A program made the position numbers and the translations under genes. 64,000 nucleotides of DNA from an uncultured Prevotellaceae bacterium (GTDB taxonomy: Bacteria > Bacteroidota > Bacteroidia > Bacteroidales > Bacteroidaceae): positions 1-64,000 of the forward strand of contig CADBAG010000010.1 of assembly GCA_902792635.1 (NCBI GenBank). Reading direction: 5' to 3'. The notes under the pieces were generated by a model. The model was not told where the DNA came from and did no database searches. It saw nothing but the letters and a program-made list of their open reading frames with translations. Position 1 is the stretch's first letter. Every line of letters starts with the position of its first letter. This document shows positions 25,817 to 33,036 of the stretch, in pieces.

Positions 25817-26953
25817 ATGATACAAAAACCATTTCAAATATTTGCTCTATTGCTATCTTTACTGATATGCAACTATAGTTATGGATGGGACAAGGATGAA
25901 AGAACAACGACTGTCAACTATTATAATAATCCTGTTCTAAAAGGCATCGACGCACCGGATCCCTGTATCTGGCAGGATCCGTCTACAAAGATGTTCTACA
26001 CATTCTATTCTATTCAGAATGACAATAGCAAACATATCTACCAGAGTAAGAATCTGGTGGACTGGACCGACACGGGTAAGCCAGCGTTCACAGATGATGA
26101 TTTTCACAAGATGGTCAGTGGCACAAGCAAGCCTTCAGCAACAAGCATAGGTTTATGGCTTTGGGCCCCACAAGTCATCTACCACCAAGGTCGCTATCTG
26201 ATGTATATCGCCATTGCCGGTGACGACCGATGCAAGATTCACTCTGGCATAGCGGTCCTCACTTCCGATGCTCCCGACGGCTATTTCCGTTTTCAAGGCA
26301 TCGTCACCTCCTATGGTGGCAACGATCCCCAGCACTATCCCAGCAATGGTATCTACTGTTCTATCGACCCATGTCCTGCCATTGACGAGCAAGGCCATCT
26401 GTGGCTTTTCTTCGGTAGCGTAGGACAAGTCTACCGCATTCGTCTGACTGACGACGGCCTGTCCATATTCCCAGGTTCCCACTATCAGCTTATGGCTGGG
26501 ACCTACAGCAGAGGTAAAGCCGACAAATCCACACTATGTGAAGGTACCTTCCTCTACCATCACCAAGGCTATTGGTACCTCTTTGCAAGCCGTGGACAGT
26601 ATAACGATTACAGCTACTCTCTTGTCGTTGCACGAAGCAAGTCATTGAATGGGCCTTTCGTCAACAAACGAGGAATACCTATGACTCATGGCGGCTTCGA
26701 GGTTCTCCTTCAATCCAGCCCCGGTGACGCTTGGTATGGATGTGGTCATAATGGCGAGATTTATAAAGACCTTACCGGACGATATTATCTCTGTTATCAC
26801 TGCCATGGTCCCGAGAGCAAAGAGAATATCAACAACCATGGCGACCAATTTCGATACATGATGGTGCAGCAACTCTACTGGGGACAAGACGGTTGGCCTT
26901 ACTTCCACCATGGCAAGCCACAGATCAACCATAACCGCAAACCCATATTTTAA
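25817..26953 (+). CDS. GH43-like secreted glycoside hydrolase
   Basis: This 378-residue five-bladed beta-propeller enzyme has a signal peptide ending near SYGWD. Candidate catalytic residues are present: the base in DAPDP (Asp45 or Asp48), Asp184 (SIDPCP) and the general acid Glu242 (CEGTFLY). GH43 members act on alpha-L-arabinofuranosides, beta-xylosides or galactans. It sits inside the glycan-assembly locus instead of the utilisation locus, so it may trim the cell's own polymer or may be an outlying helper of the arabinose-directed PUL at 384-19544. Confidence 0.82.
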   Translation: MIQKPFQIFALLLSLLICNYSYGWDKDERTTTVNYYNNPVLKGIDAPDPCIWQDPSTKMFYTFYSIQNDNSKHIYQSKNLVDWTDTGKPAFTDDDFHKMVSGTSKPSATSIGLWLWAPQVIYHQGRYLMYIAIAGDDRCKIHSGIAVLTSDAPDGYFRFQGIVTSYGGNDPQHYPSNGIYCSIDPCPAIDEQGHLWLFFGSVGQVYRIRLTDDGLSIFPGSHYQLMAGTYSRGKADKSTLCEGTFLYHHQGYWYLFASRGQYNDYSYSLVVARSKSLNGPFVNKRGIPMTHGGFEVLLQSSPGDAWYGCGHNGEIYKDLTGRYYLCYHCHGPESKENINNHGDQFRYMMVQQLYWGQDGWPYFHHGKPQINHNRKPIF

Positions 26954-26971
26954 AACATTTCAAACAAGAGT

Positions 26972-26995
26972 TATAGACAAGAATATAGACAAGAA
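26972..26995 (+). repeat. 12-bp tandem duplication
   Basis: TATAGACAAGAA occurs twice head to tail, ending two bases before the start codon of the second DUF6080-like gene. It forms part of an A-rich leader and has no other obvious role. Confidence 0.6.
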
Positions 26996-26997
26996 TA

Positions 26998-28362
26998 ATG
27001 AGGAATCCTTTCAAAATCTTCGCCATTCACAAGGAAGAACGATGGTTAGCCTTCGTTTCGACATGCATTCTTATTGTGCTCAATGGCCTGCTTATATACA
27101 ATCACAGCCCGAAGTTTCTCAAGGCCAATTGGGGGAAGATTGGTGGATGGAGCCTGTTCAACAACCAACTTCATCTCTCAGGCTATGACCCCTATGCCTA
27201 TATGACCTTGACAAAGTTCAATGTCTATTACAGCATCGACCGACATCCTATAATAACATTGTTGCTTTATCCATTTTCTGTGCTCAACCACTGGATCATG
27301 AAGACCTGGGATGTCAATGCAGCGATGTACATCATGGCTTTCCTCGTCATCATCGCTTCTCTTTATGCTGTGATCTTTATGTACAGGACACTACATGAAC
27401 TGATGGGACTGAAACGAAGCGACAGTATCTGGTTAACGGCTCTGCTCTTTTCTTTTGCTTCTATCATGACCTCGGCCATGTCGCCCGACCATTTCATATT
27501 CTCCTTCTCCCTGCTTGTCTTCACGCTCTATGTCTTCGGCAGATATATCCGACAAGGGAAAGCTATCGCATGGCATAAGGGTGCTATTCTTTATTTCTTC
27601 ACAACAGGCATTACGCTAACCAATGGTGCCAAGACCTTGCTTGGTGCTCTCTTCGTAGATAAATGGAAAGCTTTCAGCTGGAAGAATATTCTTTTAGGAT
27701 TTCTCTTGCCAACAGCCTTGCTCGTGGGAACGTATGCCATCCAAGAAGAAACATTAGTGGCACAGCGAGACAACAACGCAGCCGTAATGCGGCAGAAAAA
27801 AGAGGCTAAGAACCCCGTAAAATTCAGACAAGACTCTATCCGCGACGCACAGAACGCCGTTGCCATGACAAAAATCAATGGCAGGCCCCTCAGCGACAAG
27901 CCATTCCTTCGTTGGATCAACGCTGATGCCTCTCGGTGGAACGGTATCGTAGAAGGTCTCTTCGGCGAATCTATCCAGCTCCATCGCGACTATCTCCTTG
28001 GCGACGTCTTCTTGGGACGACCCATCGTCGTGAAATATTCATCGTGGATAAACTATGTCATTGAAGCCATCATTGTATTTTTGTTCCTCGCCGGCATTGT
28101 CTATGGACGCAAAGACCGGATTCTGCAAATGCTCCTCTCCTGGTTCGCCATAGACCTAACGATCCATGTCGTCTTAGGCTTCGGTCTGAACGAGGTTGCT
28201 ATCAACGGCGGTCACTGGATGTTTATCATCCCTGTGGCATTGGCGTGCTTGCTGAGAAGAATACAAGGCTCCAAAGCAGAATATACAGGTTATCTTATCA
28301 AGCTTCTCACGGTCTATCTATGGGGATACAATGGATATCTTGTAGCGTGGTATATGATATAA
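26998..28362 (+). CDS. Polytopic membrane protein, DUF6080-like (paralogue 2)
   Basis: This 454-residue membrane protein is homologous along its whole length to the protein at 19618: the same N-terminal RNPFxIFxIxxEERWLAFxS, the SPDHF motif, a charged soluble loop (about 250-300), FGESIQLHRDYLLGDV and LGFGLNEV near the C-terminus. Its function is unknown. Two divergent copies separated by about 6 kb in one glycan locus suggest two related steps on different acceptors. The gene ends inside a strong bidirectional hairpin. Confidence 0.75.
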   Translation: MRNPFKIFAIHKEERWLAFVSTCILIVLNGLLIYNHSPKFLKANWGKIGGWSLFNNQLHLSGYDPYAYMTLTKFNVYYSIDRHPIITLLLYPFSVLNHWIMKTWDVNAAMYIMAFLVIIASLYAVIFMYRTLHELMGLKRSDSIWLTALLFSFASIMTSAMSPDHFIFSFSLLVFTLYVFGRYIRQGKAIAWHKGAILYFFTTGITLTNGAKTLLGALFVDKWKAFSWKNILLGFLLPTALLVGTYAIQEETLVAQRDNNAAVMRQKKEAKNPVKFRQDSIRDAQNAVAMTKINGRPLSDKPFLRWINADASRWNGIVEGLFGESIQLHRDYLLGDVFLGRPIVVKYSSWINYVIEAIIVFLFLAGIVYGRKDRILQMLLSWFAIDLTIHVVLGFGLNEVAINGGHWMFIIPVALACLLRRIQGSKAEYTGYLIKLLTVYLWGYNGYLVAWYMI

Positions 28363-28402
28363 AAGCCTCTCCCCAACCCCTCCCCCGCAGGGAGGGGCTT
28401 TT
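28361..28402. terminator. Bidirectional terminator between convergent genes
   Basis: AAAAGCC (28361-28367) pairs with GGCTTTT (28396-28402), and inside it CCCCTCCC pairs with GGGAGGGG. The structure overlaps both stop codons and provides a T-tract in either direction. The core is a near copy of the repeat at 41314-41348. Confidence 0.7.
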
Positions 28403-29421
28403 CAACGTATGACATTCTTCAACCTTCCACCCTTTCTCAGTATCTCCCCTTGCTTCCGGCACCGGTCAAGCATCTGGCTGTATTCTTCATCCGAGATGGC
28501 GGCGATACGCTCGGGCAACTCTTTTAGACTGGCTACGGCAATACCAAGCCCATTAGAAGTAACAAACTCGGCCTCCGCACTCTCCTTCCACACAATGACA
28601 GGAATACCCATAGCAAGGTAGAGAGAAAGTTTATGCGAGGCGATGAGCCGGAGATAATCGCCGAGATCACCTTCACAAGTATCTATCGACGTACCATCCC
28701 ATACCAGTCCCCAGCCTCCTTCGACCGATGCCGTATGGTTGCTCTGAAAGACTCCCTTATAACGAACATTCCCCGAGACATGAAAGTCCTCATCGATCTT
28801 GCCATAAAGATTGAAGACTAAGTCCTTGAAATCATAAGCCGTTAATGGACCAAAGAAAGACGACTTCTTGAGGTATCCGGCAAAGACTATCTCGTGCTTC
28901 CTTTTCATCAGATCTTCCTTCGGCCGAAAATCATCATCGGTATAATAGTCAAAAAGTTGTGTTGCCACTGTAGGTGTCGAGACGCCATGTTCATGAATCC
29001 ATTGACTCATTGCCTCCGTATGGGTAATGAGCTTGCTTGCCAATCGAAAGACGCGAAGGTCGGGTGTAAGGTCACGATGATAGCGAACGGTCTGAATATC
29101 ATGGATGAGTATCGTTACGTTGTTGCCAAGAACCCGTTGCAAGCGAAGCACCCAAGGAAAGACAACCTTACTTGACACAGGATACTGCACAATATATTCC
29201 GTTCCCAAAGGATGGCGCATGATCATGGCGATATTCTTCAGCAAACCCATCAGATTAGACAGAAACGGCACAGGATATTGCTTGCAGAGGATCACCTCCA
29301 CATCGTATCCGCAAGCCGATAACGTACGGTTGACGTCATCGCGCGCCTTGCCCAAGGCACTGACCTTAGAATAGGCTTTGAACTGGATTGTCTGATTGAC
29401 AACAACTTTTTTAGCTTTCAT
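28402..29421 (-). CDS. Glycosyltransferase, Gtf3/galactofuranosyltransferase-like
   Basis: This is a 339-residue putative GT-B transferase. It resembles the family annotated as beta-1,6-galactofuranosyltransferase or Gtf3 glucosyltransferase: VTILIHDIQTVRYHRD near 105-120, ITHTEAMSQWIHEHGV, a GGWGLVWDG donor-site segment near 240 and a C-terminal YLAMGIPVIVWKESAEAEFV. The start at 29421 is preferred over an ATG at 29436 because the -7 box (29426-29433) would otherwise overlap coding sequence. The mRNA seems to have almost no leader. The sugar transferred is not predictable. Confidence 0.75.
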   Translation of the reverse strand: MKAKKVVVNQTIQFKAYSKVSALGKARDDVNRTLSACGYDVEVILCKQYPVPFLSNLMGLLKNIAMIMRHPLGTEYIVQYPVSSKVVFPWVLRLQRVLGNNVTILIHDIQTVRYHRDLTPDLRVFRLASKLITHTEAMSQWIHEHGVSTPTVATQLFDYYTDDDFRPKEDLMKRKHEIVFAGYLKKSSFFGPLTAYDFKDLVFNLYGKIDEDFHVSGNVRYKGVFQSNHTASVEGGWGLVWDGTSIDTCEGDLGDYLRLIASHKLSLYLAMGIPVIVWKESAEAEFVTSNGLGIAVASLKELPERIAAISDEEYSQMLDRCRKQGEILRKGGRLKNVIR

Positions 29422-29425
29422 AGTG

Positions 29426-29456
29426 CAAAAATACAACTATATTTTGTTCCTTCAAA
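29426..29456 (-). promoter_or_regulatory. Promoter of the Gtf3-like gene
   Basis: The minus strand has TTTG (complement of 29453-29456), a 19-nt spacer and TATTTTTG (complement of 29426-29433). The -7 box ends 4 nt before the chosen ATG, so the transcript is nearly leaderless. Confidence 0.6.
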
Positions 29457-29474
29457 GGAAATATCGTACTTTTG
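29443..29474 (+). promoter_or_regulatory. Promoter of the gene at 29494
   Basis: TTTG (29443-29446), a 20-nt spacer and TACTTTTG (29467-29474) precede the start codon by 19 nt. It overlaps the divergent Gtf3-like promoter, so the two may compete for polymerase. Confidence 0.6.
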
Positions 29475-29493
29475 CAAAGATTTCATACGAACA

Positions 29494-30390
29494 ATGAGCA
29501 TTTGGCAAACCATTAATACAACCCTCTTTCATGTCAATCGGAAAAAGGATCTCACTCCGTGGGAGCATCCCTACTCGGGTGACCTCCCTATTTACGGCGT
29601 TTATCATGTCTTTTGTGCTGAGGGATGGGAGCAGCTGGTGCCCTTTCAGTTAGAGAGACTACGGAAGAGCGGTTTGGCCAATCAGACAAAGACGCTGTTC
29701 ATCAGTTGTATCTATCGGCAGGAGACAGACCTTACAAAGCTCCACACGATGCTTACGGGAATACATTATGAAATTGCCGCCAGCACTAGCGATGCGAATC
29801 AATACGAATATCCTGCTTTAGACCTCGTCTATAAAAAAGCGAAGGAAGAAGACTGTCTCATTTATTATTTTCATACGAAGGGCGTCTCCTATCATGGCCC
29901 ACAACAGAAAGACCACCACTGGCTTTATTTCAAAAAGAAAGTAGAAGCTTGGCGGGAAGTCATGGAATATTTCACCATTGACAAATGGCAAGTTGCAGCT
30001 AATGTCCTCTGCGGTGGCTACGACACATACGGCTGTCTGCGCTATCCACCTCGGCCCGCCACCTACACTATGTATGCTGGAAATTTCTGGTGGGCCCATG
30101 CCTCTTATCTCCGTACCCTACGCCCCCTCAGCGATGAGGAACGAAAAGACCGCATGTTAGCAGAAACTTGGATTTTCACTGGCAAGCATCGCGACTATAG
30201 CCCCTTCGATACCCTTGCCTTGCTTTATCGAACATTTCTCCCACCTGAATTATACAAAGAAGGACAAAAGGCAACGCTAAAGGAACGCTTGCGATTCGTT
30301 TGGGATTTCAATTATTCCAAACTACGCAAGAAATTATTTCATTATAATTTTATCAAACGTAACAACGCTATTTATCAAAAGATTGGATGA
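29494..30390 (+). CDS. Uncharacterised protein of the glycan locus, possible glycosyltransferase
   Basis: This 298-residue cytoplasmic protein has no signal peptide and no clear membrane span. I do not recognise a named family with certainty. IYYFHTKGVSYHG (about 128-140) resembles the HTKx motif of rhamnan-synthesis (RgpF-like) glycosyltransferases. YAGNFWWAHASYL and AETWIF later in the chain look like acceptor/donor-site segments seen in capsule-locus proteins. The last 30 residues are basic. It overlaps the flippase gene by 4 bp (ATGA) and is probably translated with it. Confidence 0.6.
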   Translation: MSIWQTINTTLFHVNRKKDLTPWEHPYSGDLPIYGVYHVFCAEGWEQLVPFQLERLRKSGLANQTKTLFISCIYRQETDLTKLHTMLTGIHYEIAASTSDANQYEYPALDLVYKKAKEEDCLIYYFHTKGVSYHGPQQKDHHWLYFKKKVEAWREVMEYFTIDKWQVAANVLCGGYDTYGCLRYPPRPATYTMYAGNFWWAHASYLRTLRPLSDEERKDRMLAETWIFTGKHRDYSPFDTLALLYRTFLPPELYKEGQKATLKERLRFVWDFNYSKLRKKLFHYNFIKRNNAIYQKIG

Positions 30391-31820
30391 GCACACTGAA
30401 AGAAAAGACTGCATCGGGACTCTTCTGGGCTGCCATGAATAATGGCAGCATGCAGATATTGAATGCCATCATCGGTATCTTCCTTGCCCGCCTACTCGAT
30501 CCCGCCGACTATGGATTGGTAGGTATGATCACGATCTTTTCGGCCATCGCCGGCTGCCTGCAGGACAGTGGCTTTACCACCGCCATCATCAACCTGCAAA
30601 AGCCGGAGCATAAAGACTATAATTCTGTTTTCTGGTTCTCGCTTCTCATGGGGACAGGACTATATCTCCTTCTTTTCTTCGCAGCCCCTTGGATAGCTGA
30701 GTTCTATCATCAGGATAAACTGACCATGCTATGTCGTGTCGCTTTCCTCAGCATACCCTTGTCTGCTTTCGGCATTGTTCCCCAGGCTTACCTGACGAAG
30801 AATCTCATCGTCAAGCCCGTCACCCTGCAACGTATCGTTGTACTCACGATCAGTGGCATCACGGGCATCACCTTAGCTTTCCAAGGCATGGGCTACTGGG
30901 CGCTCGTGGCGCAGCAACTCACCTATACGGGACTGCAAAGTCTCGGTAAGTATTTTCTCATGCCGTTCCGCCCCACCCTCGACATCGACTTTACACCTGT
31001 AAGGAAGATGTTCGGTTTCAGCAGTAAGATCCTCGTAACGAACATCATCTCGCAAGTCAGTCAGAACATCCTTACCGTCATCTTCGGTCGTATCTTTCCC
31101 GTCAAGACAGTCGGTAACTTCACGCAAGGATGGAAGTGGAACAACATGGCTTCCGGATTCGTCTCGGGAATGTTGGCACAGGTGGCCCAGCCAGTGTTTG
31201 TATCAGTACAAAATGAGGAGGACCGCCAACTGCATATTCTGCGTAAGATGACCCGTTTTACCGCCTTTCTTGCCTTTCCGGCCATGTTCGGCCTTGCCAT
31301 CATTGCCCCAGAATTCATCATCATCTTAATCTCCGACAAATGGATTGACAGCGTTCCCATCCTGCAGATTCTCTGCATCAGCGGCGCATTCATCCCCATC
31401 TATCTGCCCATGCAGCAGCTCATCGTCAGTCAAGGCCGGTCAGACATCTTCATGTGGGTGAACATCGCGCAGATCATCATTCAGATAGGTGTGATCCTCG
31501 TCTTTGCCCAGCAAGGCATCATCGCCATGGTCACCGCCTATTCTGCTTTCATCGCCCTGTGGACCATCGCCTGGCAGTTCTTCACAAAAAAGATCATCGC
31601 CTATAGTTTCCTTGACCTTCTCAAGGACCTTATGCCGTTCCTGTTATCAGCCTTAGCAGCCTGTGCCATCGCCTATGCGGTCGCCAGTCTTCTCCCCGGC
31701 ATGTTCCTTCGTATGGCAGTCAAAATCATCATTGCCGTCACTCTTTATGTCGCCGTCATGCAAATAGCCGGTGCACAGGTCATGAAAGAGTGCATCGGCT
31801 ATCTGAGGCATAAGAAATAA
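30387..31820 (+). CDS. Wzx-type polysaccharide flippase (MOP superfamily)
   Basis: This 477-residue protein with 12-14 membrane helices should flip undecaprenyl-linked oligosaccharide to the periplasmic face. The N-terminus (TASGLFWAAMNNGSMQIL, then FLARLLDPADYGLVGMITIF) is typical of the polysaccharide transporter family. It follows the 298-residue protein with a 4-bp overlap. No initiating phosphoglycosyltransferase is visible in the window, so the locus must depend on genes elsewhere. Confidence 0.9.
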   Translation: MSTLKEKTASGLFWAAMNNGSMQILNAIIGIFLARLLDPADYGLVGMITIFSAIAGCLQDSGFTTAIINLQKPEHKDYNSVFWFSLLMGTGLYLLLFFAAPWIAEFYHQDKLTMLCRVAFLSIPLSAFGIVPQAYLTKNLIVKPVTLQRIVVLTISGITGITLAFQGMGYWALVAQQLTYTGLQSLGKYFLMPFRPTLDIDFTPVRKMFGFSSKILVTNIISQVSQNILTVIFGRIFPVKTVGNFTQGWKWNNMASGFVSGMLAQVAQPVFVSVQNEEDRQLHILRKMTRFTAFLAFPAMFGLAIIAPEFIIILISDKWIDSVPILQILCISGAFIPIYLPMQQLIVSQGRSDIFMWVNIAQIIIQIGVILVFAQQGIIAMVTAYSAFIALWTIAWQFFTKKIIAYSFLDLLKDLMPFLLSALAACAIAYAVASLLPGMFLRMAVKIIIAVTLYVAVMQIAGAQVMKECIGYLRHKK

Positions 31821-31826
31821 CGGCTT

Positions 31827-32954
31827 CTACATAATCTTACCCTTCAGCCACAAGGCAAAGAACTTGTCGTAGACCTCATACTTGCCGAAGTCGTTGCTAA
31901 CAAACTCCTTGTCGACCAAACCACGTAGGGCTGACTGCACACTGCTTGCTGAGGACAAGTGATATTGCTTGATGAACTTCGTGGAGGTCACTTGCTCGGC
32001 CCGTCCTGCCTTGCAAACGGCAAAAAGCAATTCTTTCTGCTTGGCTGGCAACTGGAAGAGTATCGACTCATAGGTGAAGTTGTTTGAGGCAAGAATGGTA
32101 TTTATCGCAGTATCAATCATCGACACATCGCAAGAGCCATCCGCAGGAGTCTCAGCAAAGAGCTCGTTCATCGTGCGCTGTACATACCACGTGATACCCT
32201 CAAAGCGGTCGTAGACATTTTCGACAACGTCCTTCTTCAATTGCTTACCTCTCTCTGAGAAGAGATTCATGGCAAAGGAGGCATAGACATCACGGTTGAG
32301 CACATCGATATTCATAAAGGTCGTGCTCTGGAAGAAAGGGCGGTTGGGACTGAGAAACATCTCACTCATCATCGTCCGGCGGCTCCCGGCAAAGATAAAC
32401 CGAGCATTATGACAATGTTGCACATAGGTTCGAAGCAACGCCTCCGCCTTACCATCGGGATAGGTCGACACCGTCTGAAACTCATCAATGGCTATGATGC
32501 AAGGCTTATCTGCCTTGTCGATGTAAGTAAAGATTTCCTCCACTGTTATCTGAGGCTCAGCCACTTGACCGACACCTAATCTCAGTTCCGGCTTACCGTC
32601 ATCGCCGATTGTCACACCGGCATAAAGCGACCTGATGCAAGCAAGAAAGGCATCGGCTGCTTTACGGCTCTGCGACTTCAACGCATTGAGGATGCTCTTT
32701 CCCATGACCTGCACCATCTCACCCATGTCTTTGGTAGCATACAAGTCGATGAGAATGCAATAGTATTGAGAAGCAATGTCTTTCTGGTGAAAGAAATGCT
32801 CAACAAGACCGGTCTTGCCCACACGCCTCGGCGCAATGAGCGTCACATTGCGCCCATTCTCCATATGCGTGCGGAGCAGTTTAGTCTCCTCTTCGCGGTC
32901 ACAGAAGAGTTCATCAGAGACATAGCTCTCTAAGATAAAAGGATTATTCGCCAT
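31827..32954 (-). CDS. AAA-type ATPase with C-terminal winged helix
   Basis: This 375-residue ATP-binding protein is of the archaeal-ATPase/ATPase_2 group common in Bacteroidota. Walker A is APRRVGKTG (41-49), Walker B is IIAIDEF (about 153-159) and a sensor-like region is FIFAGSRRTMM. The last about 100 residues form a winged-helix-like domain (SVQSALRGLVDKEFVSNDFGKYEVYD). Its biological role is unknown; relatives are suspected in DNA- or defence-related functions. It is converging with, and 6 bp from, the flippase gene and belongs to neither adjacent pathway. Confidence 0.8.
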   Translation of the reverse strand: MANNPFILESYVSDELFCDREEETKLLRTHMENGRNVTLIAPRRVGKTGLVEHFFHQKDIASQYYCILIDLYATKDMGEMVQVMGKSILNALKSQSRKAADAFLACIRSLYAGVTIGDDGKPELRLGVGQVAEPQITVEEIFTYIDKADKPCIIAIDEFQTVSTYPDGKAEALLRTYVQHCHNARFIFAGSRRTMMSEMFLSPNRPFFQSTTFMNIDVLNRDVYASFAMNLFSERGKQLKKDVVENVYDRFEGITWYVQRTMNELFAETPADGSCDVSMIDTAINTILASNNFTYESILFQLPAKQKELLFAVCKAGRAEQVTSTKFIKQYHLSSASSVQSALRGLVDKEFVSNDFGKYEVYDKFFALWLKGKIM

Positions 32955-32972
32955 CCGTCTTTGCTTTGGCTA

Positions 32973-32980
32973 CAAAGATA
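32973..32980 (-). promoter_or_regulatory. -7 box of the AAA ATPase gene
   Basis: The minus strand reads TATCTTTG 18 nt before the start codon. The tandem 14-bp repeats lie immediately upstream, where the -33 region would be. Confidence 0.5.
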
Positions 32981-32986
32981 ATTATT

Positions 32987-33028
32987 ATCTTATAATAATC
33001 ATCTTATAATAATCATCTTATAATAAAG
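32987..33028. repeat. 14-bp direct repeat, three copies
   Basis: ATCTTATAATAATC occurs at 32987 and 33001 and, with a changed end, at 33015. The array is wholly AT-rich, sits directly upstream of the ATPase -7 box and fills most of the gap to the metal-transporter stop codon. Confidence 0.75.
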
Positions 33029-33036
33029 ATTAACTA

